A stretch of DNA of 64,000 nt. Source: Euryodendron excelsum (Eukaryota; Streptophyta; Magnoliopsida; Ericales; Pentaphylacaceae). The stretch spans positions 17,844,501-17,908,500 of the forward strand of contig CM065385.1 in NCBI GenBank assembly GCA_033060915.1. The letters run 5' to 3'. Both the position numbers and the translations under genes were made by a program. Positions 49,701 through 59,752 of the stretch are shown in pieces (positions within the stretch are counted from its first letter, which is position 1; the number at the start of each line of letters is the position of its first letter). The notes beneath the pieces are model-generated. The model had not been told where the DNA came from. It saw nothing but the letters and a program-made list of their open reading frames with translations, and did not search any database.

Positions 49701-51892
49701 GTTCCCCAGACCTATTAGACGATAGAAATAAATAAACAGGTAGGGTATCTCAATCTTCCAAACAGCACGTTCAGTGTTGGATTTGTTTTTGACTGTCCTA
49801 GTAGATTACTCTACAAAAGGACACCTAAATGCTAAGTACCTTAACTTTTTCTGGCTCAAAAGCCAATTCTCTCCCATATAAACTGCCCTGCCATAAATAT
49901 GTAAATAGAGTATGGAACAGGTTCCATTTGTAAGGCCCAATGAAATCATCCACCTCTCCTATTTCCAAAGAGGGAGACAAAAAGTTTTAACATTTTTTCC
50001 CTGAAGCTCCATAAAGGATAGAACAATGCAAGGTCATATCTTATCATGAAATTATATCACCTTTGTCATAGCAGAAAGAAGCTTAGAATTTCACCCACAC
50101 CAACTTCATAGGAGAACACAAGGTGGAGATCGTCCATATACACTTGGTGGTCATCAGAGCCTCTTAAAAATGATGTGATGCGCATATGCTAAACACATAC
50201 ATGAACTTCTTTAAAAGGATCTGTGCTACTGGTAAAAAGAAGTAATTGAAGAGTTTACTCCTATGATGCATATCAGGCTCAAGGACTACCCGCCTCACCC
50301 AGTTTGCTTGTCATATTCTAACTAGCCCCGGCTCAGGTGCCGGACAAATTTGCCAGGTTGAACGAGGTTATATAACTTGAACCCACAGCATGTTCAGAAT
50401 TGTGAAAACCATCAATTACCAATCTGTTTTAACTCCTAAGAAGACTATGCAAAACAATTATTATTTTCAAGTGTTTAATAACTGTTTTAAACCTACCCAG
50501 TAAAGAAAAGGTGCAACAAAGAACCACTGAAGCTCAAAGTATCCAAAAACGCAAAAAAAAAAAAACATCTACAGACAGGAGGAAGCCACAAACTCACTCC
50601 AGACAAGGGATAACTCCCAAATATCCACCTTCAAATATTAATCCATCACAACTGACCCATGAGAGGAAAGTTCGTTGGGACATAAGAAACCCACATCGTT
50701 CTCCAAGGCAACCTATTATCCAAAAATTTTCCAACCTCTCATATTACAATATGGCACAAAGTAGACCATATCAACTTTCCTTCCTGACAGCAACCACATC
50801 TTTCTCCAAGGCAACCTATTATCCAGAATTTTTCCAACCTCTCACATTACAATATGGCACAAAGAAGACCATATCAACTTTTCTTCCAGACAGCAATATC
50901 CTCTTCATCTCTCACAGAATCACAATTTTCATGAAATAAATACTACAGAGACTACCCAACCCTAAATCAGCGAGTATTCCTATAAAAATCACATTCAATG
51001 TGCCACTTTGTGCCCAATAACATAATCTTTGAACAATGGTTCCTCGTTTGTGGCTATGACAGAAGGATAGAGAAATTCCTCCACGAGGCACCAATCTTCA
51101 AAATTTGTGGTATCAATTTAACAATGGTTAATATTTATTTCAAACAAGAATAATCAGAATGAATTCAGTTACAAGTAGGGATACGCAGAGAGGACCCAAC
51201 CCAGTTAATTCCGCATTTATTTCAGAAAGGTTGGGTGCACATGTTGGAAGCTCGAGGTAGAAAGAACATTCATAAAAATCTAAAAGAAAAGGCACCACTA
51301 TTTCCATACTACATTAGCTATCCGATACGTATATTCCCCTTCAATGATTGCATCCTTTGTAAATCTTCTTGCAAGTACCGTGTCACCCACCCTATTATGA
51401 TTGTCTCGGTAACTATCCAAGTGGTTCCCATGCCAAAATCTCAATTAACTCTTTGGTTCTCGATAAAGAAAGTGAGAAAATAAAACAAAAATACCCACAA
51501 AAAAAAACCCATTTCTTTTCTCCTTTCGCAATCTTACCAAATATCAGCTCCAAATTAGTTTAAGATCCAATTACACAACTTATATAACCAGGGAAAAAAA
51601 GATATCCATACACAATTTAATCAACCATTGATCGCATTCATATACTCACACTTTTCAGTCATCGAATAAACATCCTATTACCACAAATGAGAATTTAAGA
51701 AGAAACAATTAAATGAACTCGACGTAATCGACGATTGGGATTGAATGTAGGTAAGTAGACATTTGGAGATCTGACCTTACGGGTGGAAGAATTGGGAGAG
51801 TTGGGAGGAGACTTGACCGGATCCTCGGGATCTTCGCCATCGCTAACGCTCTGACTTAGAGGAACTGACGTAGATTCCTTCTCTTCCGCCAT
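34734..51892 (-). CDS. LCV: LIKE-COV membrane protein (DUF502/COV family), seven exons, 257 aa
   Basis: Minus-strand exons (coding): 51,892-51,776; 48,257-48,205; 48,111-48,002; 40,142-39,975; 39,198-39,101; 36,219-36,093; 34,834-34,734. They sum to 774 nt, 257 codons plus TAA (34,736-34,734). All introns are GT-AG; phases are 0, 2, 1, 1, 0, 1. The protein starts MAEEKES with the conserved [19 protein letters not shown] tail (residues 21-39), has membrane segments at about 58-78 ([20 protein letters not shown]) and 95-125, then [36 protein letters not shown] (about 163-178), [11 protein letters not shown] (about 194-204), [11 protein letters not shown] and [11 protein letters not shown]. This is the CONTINUOUS VASCULAR RING (COV1)/LIKE-COV family, integral membrane proteins tied to vascular patterning and endomembrane organisation in Arabidopsis. 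The length fits the family. No stop or splice defect is seen despite transposons in three introns, so it is probably functional. Confidence 0.93.
34835..36092 (-). other. Intron 6 of LIKE-COV, with an RTE/SINE-like tail
   Basis: The sequence near 35,595-35,725 contains GCCTGATTGGAGAAG, CATGTAGCTGACCCCAAGTT and TTGGGATTAAGG, typical of the 3' end of plant RTE-type LINEs or derived SINEs, oriented plus. The rest is unremarkable intron. Confidence 0.5.
36220..39100 (-). other. Intron 5 of LIKE-COV (2,881 bp)
   Basis: Donor GTACTT at 39,100 and acceptor CGCAG at 36,220 bound the intron. Most of it is the LINE listed separately, in the same orientation as the gene. Confidence 0.9.
36550..38840 (-). 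mobile_element. L1-type LINE relic in intron 5
   Basis: Minus-strand order: endonuclease remnants ([14 protein letters not shown] near 38,600-38,510; SLSRIDHFS and SSDWEEHF near 38,190-38,110); [11 protein letters not shown] and [18 protein letters not shown] (38,020-37,664); RT with [24 protein letters not shown] (37,575-37,380), [21 protein letters not shown] (37,406-37,320); FADD catalytic motif of RT at 36,858-36,847; and GIPLG and [30 protein letters not shown] text in broken frames down to about 36,555. Several frameshifts and stops occur, so it is dead. The zf-RVT and RNase H domains are absent, so it is truncated at the 3' side too. It belongs to a different subfamily from the LINE at 31.8-34.2 kb. 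Confidence 0.82.
40711..41140. mobile_element. hAT-type MITE in intron 3, 430 bp
   Basis: The left end TAAGAAGCACGGACAC pairs with the reverse of the right end CTTAAGAAGCATAGACA. The 8-bp GTATATGC is present on both sides (40,703-40,710; 41,141-41,148). Internal words such as CGTGTC and GTCTATATCCGT recur. No coding capacity; 8-bp duplication fits hAT. Confidence 0.78.
44213..46740 (+). mobile_element. LTR-like element with a 1.14-kb tandem duplication
   Basis: Two units (about 44,387-45,527 and 45,528-46,665) are close copies in direct tandem. Each has an AT microsatellite, a TATA-like box (GCCTATATATAGC at 44,659; GCCTATAAATAGC at 45,797), a purine-rich stretch, TAATAAAT polyadenylation-like signals and a common end AATTTTGCATATTTTG. 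The second is followed by a leader TGTGGATCGACTCCGG, TACTACTTCGCCGCACC, CACTTCGGTGC and TTTTGGGCATAATC, reminiscent of sequence downstream of gypsy-type 5' LTRs. A third, diverged copy interrupts the PMD gene at 6,391-8,021. No coding domain is present. A tandem LTR arrangement is the simplest reading. Confidence 0.65.
47603..47765 (+). mobile_element. tRNA-derived SINE (Au-like) in intron 3
   Basis: Starts GGCCGGGCCTTGGCGCAATGG, an A-box-like head, followed by AAGTTGCTCCATTGCAACCTG, a weak B-box (AAGTTTGAAAC), GGTAAGGCTGAGTACATC and a body with CCTAGACCCCGCAGTGGAGGG. This order matches angiosperm Au/TS-type SINEs. Oriented opposite to the host gene. No clear target duplication. Confidence 0.7.
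48258..51775 (-). other. Intron 1 of LIKE-COV (3,518 bp)
   Basis: No gene is supported. It contains a diverged duplication of about 365 bp (48,885-49,200 against 49,255-49,560, sharing GCAATCCCT and TTTGCTACTAGAC) and a recent 103-bp tandem duplication (unit starts at 50,693 and 50,796, sharing CTCCAAGGCAACCTATTATC). Confidence 0.75.
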
Positions 51893-52070
51893 TTTTTGTT
51901 AGCAGAGACAAATTTGGAGAAAGCAAATCAAACACTCTTTCGCAGACAACTGAAGGAGACTAGGCTAGACTAGATTGAATATATATATATATATATAAAT
52001 ATAGACTGAGAGGGATTTCGATTGGTCGTCGAAGCGAGAGAGACGGAGCAATCGATAGCTCGACTACACC
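51893..52070 (-). promoter_or_regulatory. 5' leader and core promoter of LIKE-COV
   Basis: On the minus strand the TATA-type stretch TATATTTATATATATATA at about 51,978-52,005 lies some 90-110 bases before the ATG at 51,892. The intervening leader is short and has no upstream ATG that I can see. Start site inferred to be near 51,945-51,955. Confidence 0.5.
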
Positions 52071-52771
52071 TGACACATGATACAAACTTTGAACTTACGA
52101 AAATTATAATATTAGTAATTTAGTACGCATTAGTGCCCTAAAGGTGGGATTTTGATCGATCCTTCCATATAAAGCTTCCTGTTAGGAAATATTATTCAGT
52201 GCTTTCTACAGCGCATCATCCTTGTGCCACCTACTCAAATACTAACAGAATCTCAGATAAATTATCTAGGATTTTTCTAGCTCCACTATTTAGACAGTAG
52301 TAGGATCTCGGTTGCTAAGTGAAATTATCTAAGGTAATCATCATGTCATTATTATTTTTATGTGGTGGTGACGATTTATGCATATAATATTATGTGCAGA
52401 GATACAATATATTTTGAACAATTATAAGTATTATTTAAATTTAAAATTTTTGTTATATAAAATATTTTATAAATATCACAATTTAAATAAAATATCACAA
52501 CTTGATAACGTGGTATGACAATTTATTCCTCTACTTGATCGGATCAAATATCCCATCTTATTGATGGGAACCTACCCACATAAGTAGTAAAGCAAGGACA
52601 TCTTATGCTCCAATAAACATTGAATAATTACTCAATAATGTGATGCTTTGGAGCAGTGAATGATTTATCGTTTGAGTCACATTAGCATTGCACAAAGTTA
52701 GAACCTACGCTTTCTCATATCACTCACTTTTTGGTAGACTTTTTACCAAACCTTTTAATTTAAAAATTGGG
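52071..52771. other. Upstream intergenic DNA
   Basis: No gene or bounded repeat recognised between the LIKE-COV promoter and the MITE. Confidence 0.55.
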
Positions 52772-53295
52772 TTAACTACATTTTACATCTTTATATTTTA
52801 TTTTAAGATATTTTTTTATTTATAATAATTACACTTCTAATTTATTTTAATGTTAACCTTTTGTTTATAAAATAGATCAAAAATTTTGCATATGATAACT
52901 ACGTAATCTTTTCAAGAAAAAAATATATAGAATCCAGCTATTTTCTATCCTAAAGGCTCATGTGTATCGCATGTGAATTAAATTGGAGATTTTTTTTTTT
53001 ATATAAAACTTAATTACATTACATACATCACAAAAATAATTACGCCTATGATTTTAGAGTGATTTGAAGCTATTTATGGTAGATTTTTAGGGAAGGGCAA
53101 GAGTTTACATCTTTACCTATTGAAAAGAGCAATGTGCTTGCATATGCAAAATTTTTGCTTATTTTCTAAACAAAAGTTAGTATCAGACTGACATTATAAG
53201 AAATTAGAAATGTAAGAGCTCAATCGTTACAAATAAAAATAAACGTCTTAATGTCAGATTTGGTGTAAAGTAGAGCACACAAAGTATAATTAAAT
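52772..53295. mobile_element. MITE with long inverted ends (family M, third copy)
   Basis: The left arm (GTTAACTACATTTTACATC, TTTATTTATAATAATTACACTTCTAATTT) pairs with the reverse of the right arm (TTTAATTATACTTTGTG, TTTATTTTTATTTGTAACG, TTACATTTCTAATTT). It shares the interior phrase GGCTCATGTGTATCGCATGTGA with the copy at 13,895-14,427. Non-coding. Confidence 0.68.
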
Positions 53296-53599
53296 CTAAA
53301 CAATTTATTAGTTGGAAAATCAACAGGTAGTTATCAAAATAATTTTTTTTTCAGAATGTCTTATCCTTCGACTGACTACTCATCGATCTCATGCCGAGTC
53401 ACCATCCAAATGAATCATATTAATCTCATTAATTTCAATACAAAAATTCAATATAGAGTTGACTTTGTATGGATAAATTATGTTGATCAACCTTGAAATT
53501 TGATTGTATTGCACTTACCATCTCAATGGTAACATTTTTTTTCACCATTTCTCTTATTTTTAAAGAAATTAATTAAGTTGAGGTCAGAAGATGTAGTTG

Positions 53600-54050
53600 A
53601 AGCAGCAGTGAGGTAATGACGAAAAGGCCCCTAGGCTTGATATATTTACTGCTTGTTTGTACTAGATAGCTTGGCCTATTATCGGGCATAATGTCTTGAT
53701 GCCTATCCTTCCACCTTGTCTAATTTCAAAACCATTTATTGGTCTACAACGTCTTATACGTACCATTTCACCATTAAGATTATGACCTCCATGATCAAAA
53801 TGTCATTCGGTCCATTTTTACCCCCAACCAATTAGACTTTATTAGAGGGAGGGTTGATCGGTTATAATATCCTATTTTGTTATAAACTTTTGCATATCTA
53901 TTATTTTCACATTAGTTCTTCTCACACGGCTATTAAGGAAGGCATTTGACTTAATTAGCATGCTAGAGCTTTGTGATAGTTATGATTTAGAAAATCAATT
54001 CCCCTATTAGATTTTGCGTATGAGATTGCATCTTGCATTTTTTATCGGCA
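53600..54050 (+). pseudogene. LINE reverse-transcriptase relic
   Basis: Plus-strand frames read YNVLY (where LINEs have CNVLYKI) and then FTPNQLDFIRGR (about 53,815-53,865), matching the conserved SPNQ-x-FI-x-GR block of L1-type RT, with stops in between and a further possible RT piece to 54,000. Very decayed; extent uncertain. Confidence 0.5.
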
Positions 54051-55711
54051 TTGTTCAATTAATGTTAATTGGACATCAGTGGGCTATTTTAACGCTTCGT
54101 TTAAAACTCGAACTTTTAATTGAAAAAGTAAAAAGAAAGAAAAATGTGAATAAAAAGTGAATAAAAATACTATTTGTTTTTGTTTTTTTTTTTTCTCACC
54201 TTTTTTTTGTCTTACCAAAAATTTGGATTCCAAACAGAGTCTAACAGTACTTGTGGTTTCCAACAAGGTGACTTAAGATCATCTTATTTCTTTATCCTTA
54301 CTCTTTAGTGACCCTTTCATGTCTTAGTTGTAATTAATCCTTGGAACTTCTTTTCCCATCAATTATCAAAGGACCCCAGACATTCCCACGTAGATTTGTA
54401 GTCGGCTACAAATATTAAATAAATACTTAATGGGTTTATTATAAGCTTTAATTTGCATGCGTACAAATTATCTGTTCCCTTATCTGTTTCACTAATACAC
54501 CTCGCGACTTGCACTTAGGAAGATGGAAGGTTAAGTGACTATCTTATGAAGATTGCTTTTAACTCATTTAAATTTAATTCTCAATGCAATTTATAAATAC
54601 CAAACAGCTCTTTTCACACTCTTTGCCTTCCTGAGCAAGAACATAGAGCAAATTCTAACGAAATTCTTTTTTGTGAGGGCAGGGGAGGGAGGTGATGGTG
54701 ACAATAAGCCTTTTATAAGGTTAGTTGGGAGATGGTCGGCTCAAGCAGGAGTAAGTATAAAATGTGGGATTTGCTCAAGGACCTATCTATTTAGGTAAAT
54801 ATGTATCTACTGCGTTCCTCTCTACTGGAGAAATCATTTTTGGAGACAATATGGCCAATCTAATAAAAATGCGTGGCTAGATGTCTTTCAAAATGCCTCA
54901 TTATTAATACTCTTACGTGTTACATTGCTTAATGAAAATGCCGACTAATTTTTTAAAGAATGTTAACCATTTGATAAAGAGATGAGTCACAAATCCTGTT
55001 TTGGTTTGACCTTGGCACTCAAGGGTGTTTGCTAACTAACTGTAAGAATAAGGTAGCTATTAGAGAATATAGATTGATTAATGTTCATTTGTTCTGAGCA
55101 ACCATCTAGGGAGACCTTTAGAGTCTCCGTCTCTCTAGAATTACCTATATATGATTTATACTAGGATGTTGAATAGTCAGGTGATGAAGTCGTCTGGATA
55201 ACTAAGCCTAATTGTGTTTTTCCAAATCAAATATGTTTAGAATTTCTATAGGAACTTTACTCCGGCCTCCCTATACTAAAGTTATCTTGTTTAGCAAAGA
55301 TATACCTGAATTCTTGTGCATCCCATGACTTGAATTTTGTGAAGTTTTATCAACCAAGGACAAGCCTATAGACAAGGCATTGCATAAACCCCCCATTACG
55401 TGTTTTTTATTATCAGTATCCAAACTTTAATGATCATCTCTTCTTTTTATGTTGTTTAAGTTCAACGATTTGGACTTGCCATTTTCAAATGCTGTAATTG
55501 CATTTTCAATCAATAATGCAAGATACATTTAATATACCAAAATAAAAATAGCATTCATTCAGTCTTAACTAAAACCTGATAACAAGGTAAAAGAATGTTA
55601 TACATATTACGTTTGTTATCAATCAAAGTGTTAAAAAAATGTAATTTTTTTTATACATATTAAGTTTGTTATTAATCAAAGTGGCACTCAGCAAGTCTAA
55701 CCAATCTATGA
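54051..55711. other. Intergenic DNA without recognised genes
   Basis: The short frame at 54,553-54,798 has no motif I trust. Words near 54,980-55,050 (WFDLGTQG) faintly recall the LINE zinc-binding region. A 60-bp tandem duplication (TACATATTA-GTTTGTTAT-AATCAAAGTG) lies at about 55,600-55,685. Confidence 0.5.
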
Positions 55712-55928
55712 CTAACCATTGACATAATTCAGAAGAAGTTGACAATTCCTTCCAGTCCGAATTTGTGATATCTTAACCTCATAATGTCTTATATGCCTTT
55801 TCAAATCCTCTTTCTCCAATTCTGTGAAAACTTTAAGGTAAAATTTGTCCACAAGTTTGCAAATGTCATCTAAGTTGAAGGATTCACAATTGTCTTTAGG
55901 ACCCAATGCATCACTAAGGGTAAGTAGT
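55712..55928 (-). pseudogene. hAT-family (TTF-zinc-finger/HAT-type) transposase fragment
   Basis: On the minus strand LSDALGPKDNCESF is followed by NLDDICKLVDKFYLKVFTEL, EKEDLKRHIRHYEV and LLLNYVNG. This matches the region before the HAT dimerisation domain in plant TTF-type zinc-finger proteins related to hAT transposases. Only about 70 codons remain; giant LTR C starts at 55,929 and cuts into it. Confidence 0.6.
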
Positions 55929-58900
55929 GTCACGCCCTGGTTTTTATTCAAGTCCTTTTGGTTTGGAAAAAGCACGATGCTCTCTTTGTTAAAACTTACT
56001 CTCTTAAAAAGACAAATGTGACGGGAGTTTGAATTTGAAAACTTGTTTTTTGTTTGAATAAGGGTTTTTGGAAAAGTTTTAGAGTCGCTATCTAACTTAG
56101 TTAAAGATGTGCTAGGTCACTTAAAATTAAGTGTAATTCGAAAACTAAACTTATATTTTTTGAAAAGGTTTTAAAAATGTCATTCTTAAGGAAGTTTTTG
56201 AAAAATAGGTTTTTAACAATCTTTTGAAAATGTGACTCCAGTTTTGGTCTTCAAAATAGAAATTTATAATCTGGAGGTTGGTTACGTATAAAGAAGATAT
56301 CATAGGATCATCACCATATCCCATCATTTCAGTACTTACATGTTTATTCACTCTTAATTCACTCACTTGAATCATCAGTTATTAAAAGTTCACTTGTATC
56401 CATTTTAGAATTTTGAAAATGGGGTTTGGTCATCACTCTTTGGATGAAGGATACATGATGCATGTTTTTGAAAAGATTTTTGAAAACAGAAAAGTTTTGA
56501 AGTGTGATTTGAAATATAAATTTTGATTGAAAGAGTATTTTGAAAATGGACATTTGACTTGGAAAAAATGTTATGATCGCACCATTTTAAGTTACCTATG
56601 TATCTCATTTAGTAAGAATCAGGTCATTCGTAATTCAGGTAAGGTCCAGGTTGAAAATAAACTCCTGGGAGTCTTGAAAGGTTTCTTTTGAAACTTGAAC
56701 TTAAAAGAGTTTGACTTGGAATAGGACGTGTAAAAGTTTTGAAAGATTTTTGAACGAGATCTTGGAATGTTTTGAAATATTTTTGAATGCAACTCACGAG
56801 AGTTTTAGAATGTTTTTGAAACAACTCAATGAAGTGGGGCTAGAAAGATTGATTTGAAGATTTTTGAAAATAGAGTTTGAATCGGAATAGGGTTGAGGCT
56901 CTTGTGAACTTGCTTTTGAAAAGATTTTGAAAACTATTTTTTGAATACCTTATAGTAGGTATGTTGAATATCTCACCACCTTTGAGAGATTAGCTTTTGA
57001 GAGACTAACTCCTTTAAGGTTTTGAATTTTGAAAATATATTTAGAAAAAAGGGCTAGAGACTTCCCTTAGGTATTTAGAGCTTTGAAATTATAAAACCTT
57101 ACTTGATATCTCACTTTCCTTAAGAAACCATAAGTATTCAATGACTAAGATTGTCTTAAGGATGTGATTTTTGAAAATTATTTTTTAAAGATGTTTTGGA
57201 AAACATTTAGGGTTTAGAACCGTATTGTGAATCATTGAAGTTATATTTAATGTATCACTTTCTCTTGGCTTAACCATGAAAAGGCTAGGGACACACCTTA
57301 AGGTTGTGAGTTTTTTTAAAGTATTTTGAAAATCGTTTTTGAAAAATGTTAAGTGTCTAATAATTTTAGTGAAGACAAGTTTAAAAGAGCTCTTGAAAAC
57401 ATTTTGAGAGGGGCATGGATGCATTTAAGAAGACTTTGGAGTCAATAATTTTTGAAAACTCAAAAGAGCGAGGTGCTTTGAAAACATCCATTTTGAAAAT
57501 GGTTTTGAATTGAGTGATGACTTTTGATGGTCTTGAAGTTGGAGTCTCGAAATCCACTAATCTTGGTTGGGTTGACTTACGGTTAACTAGCTTGGGTTAG
57601 GTTAACTTAGGGTTGGACAACTAAGGTCAAGTTAACCTAAGATTTTGAAAGGTGGTTTTGAACTAGGGTTTGAACCTAGTGGTTTTGGAGGGGGTTTTGA
57701 ACTAGGGTTTTGAGCCTAGTTGTTTTGGAAGGGTGGTTCTATGCACAAAACTTAAAATGGTATTTTAAAAACTATTTTTATAAAACCACTCAAGCAAGTA
57801 TAGGTTTTATATGGTGGATTTGTGAAAACCACTCCAAAGAGGGTTGCCTTATGGCCATTTCAATTGCAAACTAAAGAGAGTAAAATATTGAAAATCAATA
57901 TGGAACTTGTTCTTGAAAAACCATTTAGATATTTGAAAACCACTCTTGTGATGGTTGTTTTGAAAACCACATTTGGGATATTGAAACCACTCTAAAGAAT
58001 AAGGATTCATATGGTCAATTTGAGAGAAATTACTCAAAAAATGACGGATGGGACCATTCCAACCGCAATATTCAATAGAGCAAAACATTAAGAACCTCCT
58101 CTAGGGGAGGGTTGTTTTGAAAACTTTGAAAATCAATGAAAACCTCTCTTAGAGAGGGGGTTTTGAAAATCATTTTTATACAACTGAAGAGAGTGGAAAT
58201 ATAATGATGCAAAGTGAGGATTAGGGTCTTTGGATGGGTTTCCTAAGACATGAAAATTTAGGGTTCTTGGCTTGAATTTCAAGAAACTCCAAGTTAGAGG
58301 CATTTTGTTAAAATCATTTTAACATGGACTGTGTAGAACTCTTAGAAGTGGAACCAATGGTGGTTTTGAAAAAGTGTTTTTAAGCATAGAAAATGAAGTC
58401 AAGGCAAGCAGTACATGAACAATATAACATTTATATGCAAAAGGTCATGAAGCATGCAAAGTTGAAAGATACACCACATTGCAAGGGGTTTCAAGGCCAT
58501 ACTATGTTCAAATATGGCCTATGAGAGATACTCAAACCGGTGGTTCTCATAAGCTTTCTTCTAATCATAGCCTAAGAACTCTCTTGTTCTAAGCATGCAA
58601 GAAAGGGAGGTAGAAGATTGAGATTAAAAAAGAGAAAGCTCAAGTAAGTTTGGAGGGAGAAGAGGAGTGGGATTTTGAAACTAGTTTTTGAAAAATGTTA
58701 AGTGTTTAGCCATTTTAGTGAAGACAAGTTCAGAAGAACTCTTGAAAACATTTTGAGAGGGGTATGGATGCATTTAAGAAGACTTTGGAGTTAATGATTT
58801 TTGAAAACTCAAAAGAGCAAGGTTTTTTGAAAACATCCATTTTGAAAATGGTTTTGAATTGAGTGATGACTTTTGATGGTCTTGAAATTGGAGTCTCGAA

Positions 58901-59340
58901 ATCCATTAATCTTGGCTGGGTTGACCTGTAGTTAACTAACTTGGGTTAAGTTAACATAGGGTTAGACAACTAGGGTTGGCTAACCTAAGGTTACCTCATT
59001 AGGATTAGCTTAGCCTAGGGTTGGATGACCTAGGGTTAACTAAATAGGATTAGGTTAACCAAGGGTTTGATTGACTTGAGGTTAACTAACTTGGGTTAGG
59101 TTAACCTAAGGTTGGACAACTAGGGTTCAGTTAATCTAGGGTTGGACAACTAGGGTCAAGTTAACCTAGGCTTTTCAAAGGTGATTTTGAACTAGGGTTT
59201 TGAACCTAGTTGTTTTGGAAGGGTGGTTTTATGCACAAAACTTAAAATGGTATTTTAAAAACTATTTTTATAAAACCACTCAAGCAAGTATAGGGTTTAT
59301 ATGGTGGATTTGTGAAAACCACTCCAAAGAGGGTTGCACT
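55929..59340 (+). mobile_element. Giant LTR C, rearranged and interrupted
   Basis: Starts TGTCACGCCCTGG directly after AGTAG and follows LTR B (same orientation) up to about 58,670, the equivalent of about 29,760 in B. Then it jumps back to the sequence equivalent of about 57,330 and repeats it to 59,340, where the copia element begins. The R-U5 part is therefore not in the window and may lie beyond 64,000. It is non-coding, rich in TTTTGAAAA and contains the GTTAACCTAGGG minisatellite twice (about 57,555-57,645 and 58,915-59,175). Confidence 0.78.
57325..59340 (+). repeat. Tandem duplication inside LTR C (unit about 1.35 kb)
   Basis: 57,330-57,845 and 58,680-59,338 share GAAAAATGTTAAGTGT, GGATGCATTTAAGAAGACTT, GAGTCTCGAAATCCA and CTCAAGCAAGTATAGG in the same order with scattered differences. 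The join at about 58,671 lies in GATTTTGAAA, a word abundant in the LTR. The second unit is cut by the copia insertion. Confidence 0.78.
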
Positions 59341-59701
59341 TGGGAGAATCACGCTCTTCGAATAATGCAGCTAGAACCCTAGACTGCACTCCCAAGACTG
59401 TTGAAAAATTAAAATGTAGAACAAGAAGGACAATTAGAAACCAACACTCATATAGGAGAAAAACACTAGAACTTTTATTTCATAATACTTATCCTTTCAC
59501 TCTCTACAAGGATACACAAAAGACCCAAAATACTTCTAGAATTTATAGGACTCTCCTAACATGTATCTAGTCAGGAACGTAACCCTAGACAATAAATAGA
59601 TTCATGAATGACCCTTGACTATATTCATGTACCAAACCAAATATATGAACCATGTGTGAATATACTTAATTTAACTAATAAAGTTAGCACAACTTTCAAC
59701 A
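59341..59701 (-). repeat. 3' LTR of the copia element, 361 bp
   Basis: On the minus strand it runs from TGTTGAAAG (59,701) to GATTCTCCCA (59,341), with TG...CA tips, and matches the partial 5' LTR at 63,855-64,000. Confidence 0.9.
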
Positions 59702-59711
59702 CCCCCCCTTT
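59702..59711 (-). other. Polypurine tract
   Basis: AAAGGGGGGG on the minus strand directly before the 3' LTR; primes plus-strand DNA synthesis in LTR elements. Confidence 0.85.
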
Positions 59712-59752
59712 GTGCTATCACGAGAAACTAAGCCTAAAAACTCTCAGAACTT

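Noticed and set aside
50511..50939. 142-codon ORF in intron 1
   Set aside because: It spans a 103-bp tandem duplication and has no recognisable motif; its position inside the intron of an intact gene also argues against it.
34734..51892. LIKE-COV as a pseudogene because of many intron insertions
   Set aside because: All seven exons join in frame with canonical splice sites and complete family motifs.
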